A DNA stretch of 64,000 nt from Chrysoperla carnea (lineage: Eukaryota > Arthropoda > Insecta > Neuroptera > Chrysopidae). The first letter of the stretch is position 1. Every line of letters starts with the position of its first letter. Below the pieces are notes generated by a model, which saw only the letters and a program-made list of their open reading frames with translations, made no database searches and was not told the origin of the DNA. Below are positions 36,939 through 50,099 of the stretch, one piece after another. The translations under genes were made by a program, and so were the position numbers. The stretch is taken from assembly GCF_905475395.1 (NCBI RefSeq), contig NC_058338.1:43249935-43313934 (forward strand), read 5' to 3'.

Positions 36939-38551
36939 AAAAATTTTTTTTAATTTGTGTCCCCACTACCGTTCTTGCTCATACATCTTTAATTAGTCAG
37001 ACACAACCGGTTTTTTTTTCAATAATTTATTAAAGTTTTACTTCAATTTAAATAGATTTTTTTAAATTTCCATCGACTAGTTTTGGATAAATCTATGAAA
37101 ACATATAATCCATCTACCATTTTACCGTAAAACCAATGTTAAATATGCTTACTTTTGAAGCCATTTATTTATTTAAAAAATCGGGCAAATAATTAGCCCA
37201 ACTTCATAAAAAAATCATGCTTTTTATTTAAAATTGCCTTGGTGCTCGTACATCCAAAAAGGTAGTTTTTGTTCGTTTCTAAAATCTAAAACCATTTCTT
37301 TTTGAAAGTTTATCAAGATCGGTTCACCGATTATGATGTAAAAATGTAAATAAGTATAAAGTTGCAATTTCCAAACTTTCAAGGAATAGTATGAAACATA
37401 ATGGTAGCAAATTTGATGAGCGTAAGAGACGGGCATGGCTCTTTGAATATCCTATTTTGAGAAATATAAGATGCTGTGCTTTGGGCTTTATTTTTTTGAG
37501 TATTTTTTTTTAATCAAGTATTGTTTGATATGGTAATTTTGTTTGGTCAATAGAATAATACTCTTGCATTACTAAAAGTTTGAGCCTTATTTAAATTAGT
37601 AAAATTTGCATTTTTATTACATTTTCAGAATTCTAAAGATGCCCGCATCGACATCCTTCATCCGTATCGGCTATTCCTACTTTGGGGTTATTGAAGTTCA
37701 AGACTGTCCCCAAAACTGTTTCCTTTCATTTGGGCTTAATTAAAATGGATAAAGTTTCATTTTATTCCACTGTTCCCCATTTCTTTGTTGAGACAAACTT
37801 AACAAAAGTTTTGCCAAGTTTCCAGATGAGATAAAATGGTTAAGTTATCGAGCACAATAGCTCTCTATGTCTATAGTGGCTACGTAAGCTATTGTGGTTA
37901 CATATCCTTACTGTTCAGGACACTTCGGAAAGGTAAAATTATATGTAGCTATTTAGGTACTCCTATAAAACGTATTCATAAATTTAAAAGTTATGCAATT
38001 GAAAGAAAAATAGAAAACTTGTTTTTGGTAACGATTGACTTACCTAAGTACTAAGAAACGGTTGTTTAATTAATACATACTAAAAGGAAGACAACAATGG
38101 ATCAGACGATAGAAGGTATTAACTTCTGCTACCATCTAGAGATATCTGACATGCTCTGTAAATAACAAAACTAGTATGGTATATACAAGAAGAAACTAAT
38201 TTCGTATATAATTTCCAATAATAATTTCAGAAGAACTTAACATTTTAGGTTAAAGGTTAACAATTGTTATTATAAAATAAGTAGATATTAATAGGATAGT
38301 CAAGGAAAAATGCCAACACTATTCATAATGAGGGCACCAACGATTATTCTATTAATACAGACACTCAACTTTTATCATTATTCACTAATATATCTGGGTA
38401 GGTTTCAAATATTGATAATACATATCTATTGATAATACAGAAAGGTGCATTTATAATAGGTTGGCTGATAAGTCCCCGGTCTGACACATAAATGGCGTCG
38501 CTAGTATTAAATGCATATTATTTTTATATAGTACCAACCTTCAAATGATGT

Positions 38552-39186
38552 TATATATATACAAGATGGACTATTTGCATCTATAATGGTTAATAGCTCA
38601 TTTTATAATTAACCAATCAAAAAATAACTAAACAAAAATTATAGAGTTTGATGGGGGGCATCATTTTTTGACATCAAACTGGATCTAGTTCTTCGGGTTT
38701 CTTTAATACTTTTTTTCGAAAATCGTTAGCTTTCGGAGGAAATGCGACTTAAGAATAAGTCATTATTGCATTTGAAAAATGCTTTAGCCAAAAGTTGTCA
38801 AGGGCAATAGAAGACATTCGCCTGTGTCCATGACATTGACGTACAATTATGGATATACTTTAAGCGTATTTTCTTTCGACTAAATGCAATAATGACATAT
38901 TTTTAAGTCGCATTTCTTCCGGAAGATTATGTTTTTCGAAAAAATCATCAATTTCGAAATCAACTTTCTAATTTAAAGTGTAGTTCTACCTCTTTACGTT
39001 TAGAATCTAAATTGGGTATTAAAGCAACCCAAAGAACTTGGCCGAATCTGATGTTAGAACATGATATCCCCCATCAAACTCTATAATTTTTGTCTATGTC
39101 ATTTTTGAATAGGTTTCGCCTCCGGCGAGATACTCCGATGCATAATGCAATGATGCATAATAAAATGGCCCACCCTATATATATAG
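38552..39186. repeat. long inverted-repeat element, family A copy 1
   Basis: ATTATAGAGTTTGATGGGGG near 38640 pairs with CCCCCATCAAACTCTATAAT near 39070; inner GGAGGAAATGCGACTTAAGA pairs with TTAAGTCGCATTTCTTCCGG. The outer ends TATATATACAAGATGGAC and GGCCCACCCTATATATATA are degenerate inverted repeats. The sequence is related in the same orientation to 48576-49230. Confidence 0.75.
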
Positions 39187-39707
39187 TATAATATGTCTAT
39201 GTTAAATATTTGATTATTTAACTTTAATTAATTTTAATTAAAAATGTTAACGACTTTAGAATGCAAACAATATCTAAATGATAAATCATCTTTACACATA
39301 ATTTGTATGGTTTTATATTTGCTTATGCATTCTCCTGTATATATATGCGTAAGATCTACTAGACTGATCTTACGTATTACTCATAATTCAAAAAATATAA
39401 AGTAGCGACTGTTGCATATTCGACGTTTGTAGTTCACCGTATACATGTATGAATACAAAACAAATCTAGGTAAAATTAGTTTATATTTTAAGAGATTTCA
39501 ATGCGAGATCAATGTATAATGAACTGAAATTTTTAGTTTTTATGATTTCATTTTTCAACATGTTTTTAGAAGGTATGTCAGTTGACTGACGCACCTTATA
39601 AATTTAAAATTCAGAAAATTTTTTTGCATTATATTTGCGACAATAAGTTGCAGTAAATTATTATTCTATATACGTTGTTTTTTAGATACTTTAGATTGAA
39701 TAGCTGA

Positions 39708-40946
39708 ATGTCTACAATGGATTTACTCATCTCTAAATTTAAATATCCTGTCAATAATATAACTATAGTAGACAAATGCTATATTGATGTCACACATCCA
39801 TTTCTTGATGTTGATATTTCGTTCGAGGAATTGACTTCACCCATGAACGATAGCAAAAATTTTAAAGCTCCCGGTTTTGATGGGATTTCATATGAGCTTT
39901 TAAAAAATCTCCCTGACAATTGGTTGTTGTACCTGAGTACTCTTTTCAATAAAATACTTAAATTAGAAGAACTTCCAAAGCGCTGGTGCAAAATCATTAT
40001 ACAGATGTTACATTAAAAAGGTGACGTAAATAACCATGAAAATTATCGTGGCATTGCTATCTGTAATCGTTCTGCCAAGTTTTTCACCAACATACACTTT
40101 TACGCTTTATTCGTTGACTTCAAAAGGGCCTTTGATTCTCTGAACCACTATAAACTCTTTGATAAACTTTTTTCTTTTGGAATCAGTGGGAAGATTATAA
40201 GAATATTAAAGAATCTGTATGAAAATGCGCATTTCCATGTTAAAGTAGATGGTGAGTTCAGTAAGGAGTTTCCCGTAAAAGAAGGCGTAATGCAAGGTGA
40301 ATCGTTGAGTCCGTGGCTTTTCTCGACATTCATTAATGACATCGAAGACTTTTTTCGTTGCAATGGAGTATGTGGACTAAATGTCGATGGTCTCAACGAT
40401 AGTTTAATGCTTCTGCACGCTGATGATCTCGTCATTCTGGGTGATAGCTATTCGGATCTGGTCTAGAAAATTTCATTGCTTTCCTCTTATGCTTAAAATA
40501 ACAGCTTGGTAATCAATCACAATAAATCAAAAATCGTGATATTTAAAAACGGTGGAAAAAATCCAAAGAGTGAAGTGCTTAAATTTGAAAAACTCTGCTT
40601 CGAAGTTGTTAACACATTCAATTTCTTGGGAATACCGTTCACAAGTTCTTCCCTGTTCCATCAGGCGCTAGAGACTTCTGTGCAAAGAGGAAAAGCAGCT
40701 ATCTCTTCAGTAATGACTACTTTGGCCAATTCCAAGTGTATTTCTTGTGACTCTCGAATACAGCTATACCATGTATACCATGAAATTTATTGAGAAATAA
40801 ATAATAAACTGAAAAAAGTACTAGCAAGAAAATTTGTTCTTAAGGCAGCAAGTAAATACTTTGATTTAAGACAATATTTTTTGCCAATGTTAATTAAAAG
40901 AAAAGAAGCATCTTTTTTGTTCCAGCCAGTGAAAGGACTACCTTAA
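39708..40946 (+). pseudogene. broken non-LTR retrotransposon reverse transcriptase
   Basis: Consecutive frames give reverse-transcriptase landmarks: 'NFKAPGFDGISYELLKNLPD' (39858), 'NYRGIAICNRSAKFFT', 'YALFVDFKRAFDSLNHYKLF', 'EGVMQGESLSPWLFSTFIND', and the active-site block 'LMLLHADDLVIL' (HADD instead of the usual YADD/FADD). Later parts include 'NHNKSKIVIF' and 'FNFLGIPFTSS'. The frame breaks near 40015, there are stops at 40464, 40495 and 40791, and an internal deletion joins '...AKFFTN' to 'YALFVDFKRAFD'. The endonuclease domain was not found upstream. It is dead; the clade is not assigned. Confidence 0.9.
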
Positions 40947-42548
40947 GACTTATATAGTAGCGTATTTTCCATTCTTATTATAATATTAGGTTGTATGATA
41001 AATATTTGACGAAAGTGTGTTCTAAAATTTGCTTACTATCAAGTTAACTTTAGTTTACTTAAGGTAGTTGCTTTGATTGAACTATTGTGAAACCCACTTT
41101 TAGGGCTTACTATTAAATCCAAAAATTTCAGAAATTTAGACCGTTTAATTACACACGAAATAATTAATGCCCTATTCTTAGTCTGTGACAAAAATTCGTT
41201 AAATTTAGGTGAAAAGTGGATTTCACAGTAGTTCAAGCAAAGAAACTACCTTTAAGGTTTGCAATTCAAGTTAAAATAAAATCGTAATAACAAATGAGAA
41301 TGGAGATTAAATTTACTTTTCGTAACGCTTTTAAAAATCGTTAGGTTTTTTGATATTTTGTTCAATATACAAAACACGTCGTCATACGATTAACTGGTTT
41401 TTCAAGTTTGCCACCACTATTTTACACCATGGTTCACATGGTTCACACCACAATTTTTTCATTGTTACAACAAAAGTTTAAAAAATTTCTTATGTAGTTC
41501 CTTGAAATAAGAGTGTAATTTTTACCTCTATATAAATAATCAAAATATTTTCAATGCTAATTTTTAATTGAATTTTTTCGATTTAGGATCATTTTATCTA
41601 ATTTGCAAATTTCTTGCGTCAAAAAACTTTTCTTGGCACAAGTGAATTTTTTTGGTGGGAGCGCAAATAAATACATAATACATAGTACGTGTACTATAAT
41701 GCAATATTTACATGCGTTTCCACCATTTATTGCATTTAACATTTTTTTATTAAATTTTTTTTTTTTATTAAATGTTCCGCTCAACTTCCTTAATTTTTTC
41801 TTTCTTACAAACCTTCTCTTGTCAATAATAATTAACGAAAAAGAATTAGCGGAATTGCTCCATCCGTTCTCGAGTTATAGCGTGACCAGGATAAATAGGG
41901 GTTCATATATATACATAAAAAAAGATTACTGATTTCCTTTTTTCACTTTTCTCATATTTTTTGGTCGCATTTTCGAAATGTTTGAGAAGTCTCCATTCAT
42001 ACATAGTACATAGATGTATATTTGGTAATCAAATAACTTCGTATCAAACTAATTTTCACTGAAAGGGAGCGTTTTCACATGTTTGGCTTTCATTCCAGGA
42101 TATAATACAACTTGTATACCATATAGGTTTTTATTTTATTCTATATACGGAGGCTATGTGAAGAGTTCACACAATAATATTTTTTTTTTATAAAAATTAT
42201 TATTTTAAAAGTCATTCACAAATATAATTTATTATAAGGTACAAGTGAATGTCGATTAATACACGATTTGTATCTATGTTATGATTATTCTTTGTTTTCA
42301 CATGTAAACTGTACATAGATATAATATAAGTATAATAATAAAAATATAATGTATTAAAAGTAAATTGATTTTATTTTATATATTTATTTTATTTGTTTTA
42401 AAATAAATAAAGTCTTTTATTGCACAGTTCAGTTCCTATACCTTCAATTGCAATTACATTTACAATCATTATGTCATTAAATGCTGATGCATAATAATTA
42501 TATTACTATAGGTTATATAGAAGATAGTTCTCTAGCTCTTGCCCATAA

Positions 42549-42972
42549 TGCACTAAATTACAGGGGTTATTTTACTATTTAAATAGTTTCAGTATCACGT
42601 ACTGAATGTAAATGTACAAAATCCTTACAAAAATAGATGGATCTAGTGCTTTTATTTTAAGGAAAACAGTTTTAGGCTATATCTCCATAACCGTGCACTT
42701 AAGCCCAAAAATGGTAATAACCTTTATTGTAGATCATTAAATTACTTACCTTTTTTTGTAAAATAATTTTTTTTTATTAATTATCTACAATAAAGACTAT
42801 TACCATTTTTGGTCTAAAGTGCACGGTTATGGAGACAAAGCCCAAAACGGTTTTCCTTAAAATGGAGGCACTTCCCCCGCTTATTTTTGTAAGGATTTTG
42901 TGCATTTACATTCAGTACGTGATACTGAACCTATTTAAATAAAAAAATAACTCTTGTAATTTAATGCACAAA
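42549..42972. repeat. foldback element, highly symmetrical
   Basis: Left arm blocks CAGTATCACGTACTGAATGT, CAAAATCCTTACAAAAATA, CATAACCGTGCACTT and AAAAATGGTAATAACCTTTA pair with right arm TAAAGACTATTACCATTTTT, AAGTGCACGGTTATGGAGA, TTTTTGTAAGGATTTTG and ACATTCAGTACGTGATACTG around a short A/T-rich loop near 42750. A small asymmetric insertion lies just outside the right arm. No coding content. Confidence 0.85.
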
Positions 42973-43434
42973 TTTACCTAATGCCACAATTTTTTGCCCA
43001 TAGTAAGTAATAGGTATATAGTTCAGTCTCAGTATACATTTCCGTGTGTACTAATTATAAAAATCTGTTGCAAGCTAAAATCACGGAAAGTGCTGCGTTT
43101 TTAAGTAGATTAGTAGATACAATTATCTCGGGATTTCACCTCTTGAGGAAACTATGAGGAAACATAGGTATATGTTTGATGAGTATAATTTAAAAAAAAG
43201 TTATACATAAATATTTTGGAATTTTTCTGGCCTGAAAAACTGCAAATATCTTCTGCAAATATAATTTTTGTCATTCGTGTTAAAATCTTGAAGACTCTAT
43301 AGACCCTGATTCTATTGCTAGATTCTGTCGCAAATTTCACTTATTTTTTCTTAATGTTTGGCCAGCTTTTAAAAATTTTCCAAATCTGGTATTGGTGAAC
43401 TGGTATTCTTGAATAAGGAATATGTATGAAGGTT

Positions 43435-43695
43435 TTTTCGCTTATCAAAATATGAAGAAAAAAAATGCCGTAAAAGAGACGACAAAAAATGAAATTAAAA
43501 TTAAAATCGGCCAAGAATGCGTATGATATAAATATTTTAAACTACTAATTAGACAGAGAGATCCGACAAATACTGTGACACTTTAGTCATATCATACCAA
43601 AGCTACTTTATACTAAATTCTATTTTGTTAGAAAAAGATACAACAAATCTTTGAAGGTTTTTATTTTAGTTGTTTTTATATTTATTATATGATTT
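43435..43695 (+). repeat. dispersed repeat, copy shared with 56385-56650
   Basis: Shared blocks in the same order: CAAAATATGAA, CCGTAAAAGAGA, TTTTAAACTACTAATTAGAC, GACAGAGAG, CTTTGAAGGTTTTTATTTTA, GTTGTTTTTATATTTAT. Moderate divergence; class unknown. Confidence 0.6.
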
Positions 43696-44376
43696 AAAAA
43701 AAAAACTAATCTTATACTTAACCTGTGTAAACCATAATTCTGCAACAAACATCGAAGACGAATACAAAACAATCGATTCATTAAAATGCCTGAAAAGAAA
43801 AAACAATCTGTTATTAGTTACATAATAAAACAAAATAATTGAAATTAAATAATATTAAGAAAAATTTGATAATTATCACTAAAAGATTTTGTTTTTGGAA
43901 AAGTATTTGAATCGCTATTTAAAGATAATAAATATTTCTATATAAAACAAAACTTTATAAAAAGTTCAAATAACGAAAACAATTTTCTGTGTCAAAATAT
44001 CCCAATAAGATATTGGGAAAAAACATGTATAGATGCTAAAATAATCATTATATTTTTAATATAAATAATTTACATATTTTATTTTAATTTAGAAATCAGT
44101 TAAAAAATGCTCTCAACTATAAAATTCTTAAAATTTTTTTCTTCAAATAAGAATTTGATATTTAAAAAAAAAGTTTGTATTACATAAAGTTCACAATATT
44201 AATCATTTTCGCCTTATTTGGCAAAAATAACCTATTGTATTAAGAAGACTAATAGTATCTAGTAATGATTGTATATGTCGTTTAATATTAAATTCATATA
44301 AGCTTAGATCATCCTCTTATGTGAGAAAATATTATTTCTGTATTGAATCGAAGAAGACAGAAGGGGAAAGTGCTAT

Positions 44377-44786
44377 AAAATGATCCCTGAGGGTAAAATG
44401 ATCCCTCATTATTTAGGTGAGCCATTTAAGCCATCTACTATATTTATCGTGATCAAATTAATCGTTCAACAAAGACTTATGCGATGTAAGCTATTTTGTG
44501 TTTAGTAGCAAAAATAATAAATTTTTATTATGATTTATAGTAAGACAAATTTTAATGTACCTTTTTTGTGTTAGTTTTCGCCGGCTGGTTGTTTAATTCT
44601 TGGCTTCTGTTGACTGTTAATAATATTATAACACATTTTGATAGGCATAGGTAAAATAGATTTTAAGGTCAGTTTTTATGACGATGATATTCAAATAAGT
44701 CGTTAAAGGTAAAAGGATCCACTTTATTTACATACGTTAAAATGATTCCTATTTTGTAAGTAAAATTATAATAGGAAAAATGATCC
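44377..44786 (+). repeat. cluster of AAAATGATCC motifs
   Basis: AAAATGATCC or a one-base variant occurs five times, at 44377, 44395, 44711 (AAAAGGATCC), 44739 (AAAATGATTC) and 44777, often preceded by GGT and followed by C(C)TCA/CATCA. The spacing is irregular, so it is not a simple tandem array. Confidence 0.6.
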
Positions 44787-45314
44787 CCCATCATGTGGCG
44801 GGTCTTGAATGTGCTGATTTAGATCATTTTATCAGTAATTTTAATTCTAATCGTTTTGTTTTCATTCTAATTCGTAAAAGAACAAGTAATATTTTATGTG
44901 AACTGTTTGGTAAAAAATGTAATGGAATCTTTTTACTTAGATTTTCTTATAAGGCCAGTAAAACGATCTCTTTTGAGAAATATTGAATAATTATGACTGA
45001 AGTCTATGACCGTAAACATATCGAACAGTAGCATGAGTCATCATTTGATTGCGAACACTGTGCCAACTAAGCATTTAATTTTTTTCTTGGTGAGCAAATA
45101 TTTATTAAAATGTATAATTTTCAAAGCTGACTCTTAACTTATCTCTTGGAAACATTTTATTTTTGTTGATTTTCCAATTATCTATTTTAATTTAGGACTG
45201 GTAAGTAATATATTTCATCAAAGAAGGAAAGAAAATTATACCAACATTATTCGACCATCACTTTATTTTTTAGAGTCAGTTCAAGATTATTGACGCGAGT
45301 CAAACAAACATAAA

Positions 45315-45407
45315 ATGGTTTTTTATCCAAATTTTAGAGTAGACAAATTCGAGCTCATAATTCGTGTCAATGACCTAAGGGTCGATAAACAAACTGGTGG
45401 CATATTG
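45315..45407 (+). other. weak candidate first coding exon
   Basis: An ATG in fair context (ATAAAATGG) opens 31 codons (MVFYPNFRVDKFELIIRVND...GGIL) that run exactly into a donor-like GTATGT at 45408. An acceptor-like TTATTTTTTAG lies about 40 bases upstream. No further exon or homologue was recognised, so this could be chance. Confidence 0.25.
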
Positions 45408-47501
45408 GTATGTAAAACTTCGAATTTTTTTCGTGGCCAGTAGAAGATACTAAGTATTATTTTTATATTTTACTTCGAATTTTTCTAACAAAAACAATTA
45501 GAAAGAATGTCTCAGGGTCGTGTGTTTGACATGACATAAATTAGTTTTTAGTGTTAATTTTGTATTTAATAATAGTTGGAGAAAGTTTTACCTTCATCAA
45601 AAAAGACATCTAATTTTTTTTTACTTTCTTTAATTTATTTAGGTGTAAGATATTTTATGGTAATAAAAAATCGTTTTAATAGTTGTAGGTTCATTTTTAA
45701 GTTGGATGACCGCTGATCAACAAAAACATTTTAACAGAAGAATCATTTGACCACACTGTTTAAAATGTTTTTAAATATTGAATAGAATTAATTTAAATAT
45801 TGTAAATGTAAGGGATTCGTTATGGGGCAGTAATCTCTTTTTTTATTGTTTTAGTTAACATATTTTTTTTTTGTTAATTATTATTGAATTTTAATTTAAT
45901 TTAATCTTTTCTCTATCTTGTCAAGTATTAAATTACAAAATATCTCGATGTATTCATTTCAACTCAATTTTGAATAGAAATTGAAGTTTGTGAAAAATAG
46001 AAAATTTATATTTGAATAGGAACGTGGCTACGGAGCGTTTTATTCTGAATTTGCGTACGCTTAACTTCTAGGTTTTTTCTTAAAATGAACGAAAATTAAA
46101 CTTATTTCACGTCATTTTTATAAAAGTATTCCATTCTAAAGGTTAATGGATACGGGTGAGGTCATTCTTCAACTGTTAACTACTTCGCTTTCTGGATGTT
46201 CCAGAATATTTTTTGATTTAACATTAAGCAATATTGCATTGAATACTTTTTTTTTTTGTTGGAACATACTTAAGGAAAACACGCTAGAACTTGAAGCCTT
46301 TATAAGCCTTCACTTCTCTCCAGGTATTCGATATAAGTATAGGTAAATTTTATAAGTACCTACCTATAAGTTTTAACGATATGCCTTGGAAGGAAATTAT
46401 AAAACATTATTTCAAATGCTTTGTAAAAAATTGGAATAATTTTTGATATGCTTTTGGTCGTCAATAGAAAAACCATGGTGATAAAATACTTACTCAAATA
46501 AGCAGTGCAATTTTCAGGAAACTTTTCGTATATTATAATAATATAGGCAGAATCATGCAATTTTCATGATAGTCATTCATTTGAAGTTGATTCATTTGAT
46601 TAGCCTCTAGTTTTCAATATTTGATGCCTCACCACTTTTATATTAACAGCATATCTAATAATGGGATCTATTACCTATATTAATTTTACACCAACAGAAT
46701 TTTTTGTTTCATAGCTAAATTGTTAACTATATTTCTAACTCTATTGTCATATTACAGGGTTGACGATTCATTTTTCAGAATCATTGAGCTTCGGCTTTTT
46801 CCTTTGTTTTGTGTAGCTTCGTTCCGAATATTTTTACCTTTTGATTTTTCACACTTAAAACATATAGAACACTTTGCATTAAATAAATTTTCTCCTACAC
46901 ATCCAAAGACGACCTGAGAGGTAGGTAATATATAGGTAATATACATATTTCGGTTACGTATTTTTTTCTTCTTGCGTATTTTCGGACAGAATTATATTCT
47001 TATTATTGGAGATGTTATATTTCTGAAACTTCTGCAATATAGTACTTATGTTTCAAGCGAAAATATGATTAATTTGCTAGTAAAATTGTACATATACATA
47101 TCCGCATATTTTTATTTTTATACCTTAAAATTTCCTACAAATAATTTATATAAATTTACGTGTAATAAAAAAGTCAGTAACCTGTATAAAGTAATTTGTT
47201 TATAACTGTAATAAATCATCCAACCGATGCAAATTGGAATACATCTCTAAACTTCCATTATCCGTTGGAATACTTATTTAAACCTTGGTTATAAAAATCT
47301 AGGATACTTAAGAATAAAGTTGGTTAGTATAATTTTCACGCAGCTGCAAATACGCATTGTATATGTCAACGTACAATTGTACTTTCCATCATTTTGTCGC
47401 CCACCCTTTCGATCAATTTGCCACCTAAGCCCGTGGCTCATGAGGCTCAATATTGTAAATCCAGACCTGCTGTCCATCCTTATATTGTAAACCAGCTAGT
47501 A

Positions 47502-47655
47502 AGATTGTAAATTTATCTTACAAAAAAGGGTAAAAAACCACCCTAACTCATGCTATCTTGACTCAGACCAACTAAGCCCAACGCATTGAGTTGAATTTTG
47601 TTTATTAGATGTTGAGATAGCGCTTGAGTGGTTTTTTTCAATACATTTACAATCT
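47502..47655. mobile_element. small inverted-repeat element (MITE-like)
   Basis: AGATTGTAAAT (47502-47512) and its complement ATTTACAATCT (47645-47655) bound about 154 bases; inner AAAAACCACC...CATGCTATCT pairs with AGATAGCGCTTGAGTGGTTT. No target duplication is clear. Confidence 0.55.
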
Positions 47656-48575
47656 GACGGAAATTACAATATTACGGTGATATATTTAAACGTGTGTCTT
47701 TTTTGGAGCAACCAAAAGATGTACTTTAAAAAGTATTTACTGTTATCCGGTGATTTTCAGCTCTTTATGATAGTTAAAATGGTTTCAGGTGATAGACTGG
47801 TCACTCTTTTTTATTGATTGATTTAATAAGGGAGATTTATAGATCTGAAACCAAAATGACGACTACTTGTTTATTTAAATTTTATTTTGAGACAATTCTA
47901 CATTTCAATTTGATATTCCAAACTAACATATTGTCTACTCTGTATGATGAATGAACTTGATTTTTTAGACATTTATACTTTGAATAAAATATGCTAAGCA
48001 ATCGAACCATGGTCTAGTGAATTTTACATAATTAGTAAAATACCTAAATAATTTAGTTCAAAATGTTTCATGCTCGATTATTTTGTATATTCAATAAACA
48101 CTATCGACAAGGACATTTGAATCAGGAAAAAAAGCCCTCGCACCGTTCACTGAAGTACCTGAGGCCATAATTACATGTATCTCTGTTTCATTTCATAATG
48201 ATAATAGTTAGTTGTTGATAATAGTTATATCATACGTTAGTTGTTAATAAGATCGGATGAAATGCTAAATAGTCAAATAGGTCACAACAGGTATATCTTA
48301 AGTGCATTATAAGTTACCATACCTGATAAGTTTTATTATTAAGCTTAGATGTAAGTTTGTGTTTTTTCTCACGATTGATTTTCTGACTTAATTTGGTCAA
48401 TCGTTTTTCGGAATAATAGTTAGAAAAATATACGCTCATCTGTTAATTGATGAAAATAGCATTGAATTAGGATTATTTTACAATATAAACAATTTAGGAA
48501 TATTAATGTAAATTCTGCCAGGATTGCTCTGTTTAATATTAATTACTTCATTAATTAAAAATTTGTTTTATAACC

Positions 48576-49230
48576 ATATACAGGGTGGTATATTTAAATC
48601 TATACACCTAAATATCTCGTTTTGTAGTTCAAAACCAATCAAAAAATAACTTAAAACAAAAGTTGCGGAATTTAGTTGAGGGATATCATGTTCTGGCATC
48701 AGATTGGACCAATAGCCAATTTAAATCCTAAACGGTAAGAGAATTACACTTTAAATTACAAAGTTGATCCTCATAATATTTTTTTTTCTAAAAACGTTTC
48801 GGGGGAAATTTGCCTTAAAAATATATCATTATTGCATTTAATCGATAGAAAATACGCTTAAAATTTATCGATAGTTGTGGGTCAAAGTCATGGACACAGG
48901 CGAATTTCCTCTATTGTCTTAACAACTTTTGGCTAAAGCATTTTAGCGTGTTTTCTTTCGATTAAATGCAATAATGGCATATTCTTTAGTCGCATTTCCT
49001 CCGAAAGGTAACTTAATCTTTTTCGAAAAAATGTTTTAAACAAAAATTGTTAGTTTTTTTAAGAGGGTCTACTTTCTTATTTAAAAAGTTTTTCTCTTCT
49101 TACTCGAAGAACTAGGAGAATACGATGTCAAGATATGATGTTCCAACTTTTGTTTAAGTTATTTTTTTGATTGGCTAACTACAAAGCGAGATATTTAGGT
49201 GTATAGATTAAAATTCGCTACCCTGTATAT
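48576..49230. repeat. long inverted-repeat element, family A copy 2
   Basis: The ends read ATATACAGGGTGG at the left and ACCCTGTATAT at the right. Next in, CTATACACCTAAATATCTCG then TTTTGTAGTT pairs with AACTACAAAGCGAGATATTT then AGGTGTATAG, and AACCAATCAAAAAATAACTT pairs with AGTTATTTTTTTGATTGGCT. The centre holds TTTCGATTAAATGCAATAAT and AGTCGCATTTCCTCCG, as in 38552-39186. No protein frame. Confidence 0.8.
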
Positions 49231-50099
49231 ATAGTTATGTATATTCGTTTACCATGGGTAATAAGCTAATAATTTTTGACTAGACTGCTGGGAAAAATAT
49301 ACCTTTAATGTAGATACGTTGACGAAATTTCGTTACTCGTAAAGTTAATTAGGGGTTAAGAGATTCAATCTTGAAGCAAATCGGCAGATATAACGATATC
49401 TTTGACTGGAAATTAAAATTTCGACGCGGAAATTAAATTCTCTCCTGAACCAATAATCAAGTACATGAGATAGCTCCGTATTTGAGAAGTATCGCCTCAT
49501 TTTATTTTATACGATGTTTATAACAAGATGAAATTTTTTTGAAAATAAAACTTTTTTTTAATAAATAAAGCTAATAAAATTCAATAAAAAATTACTAACT
49601 ACTATTCATATTATTTATGTAGCCTGAGGGTTTGCATAGTTAAATATTTTGTTTATCTTCATTTATTATTAAAAGAAACCCATGTCGCGTCAAAATAAAT
49701 AATTGATGTTTTCATATAAAGCGATACAATTTCAAACTCAGTTTGAAATATCATTAATGTCAAAATTAGTGCAATTATAAATAATTTTAGCTAAAAATAC
49801 ATTGAACATTGAATATGCAGAAGATAGATAGATAGATATTTAACCGCTTTCTAATATTATTATTCTTTGTCCATATAATGTTAGTTAGGTACCCACTACT
49901 TATAAAAGTTACGAATGCATGTATTAACATCCGATAATTATTATTTTTTGAATAGGGTAATATGTAGTGCCTTGGAGTAATGCTGTATTAGGTTAATGTT
50001 GTATTTTGTACATTTTTTGTATATGCGCGAAGTAAATTATTCGCGAATATTGAAAAATTGTTATGTATTAACAATTACATAGTATAAAACAAAGTAGCT

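Larger units (their letters stand above)
28704..39707. other. gene-poor stretch, possibly first intron of the zinc-finger gene
   Basis: No convincing protein-coding exon was identified. The stretch contains a weak candidate exon (29638), tandem duplications (32095, 33151), a hAT MITE (33542), a TA microsatellite (36009) and foldbacks (36709, 38552). Because the neighbouring gene has a 5' UTR acceptor, part or all of this may be its intron. Confidence 0.45.
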
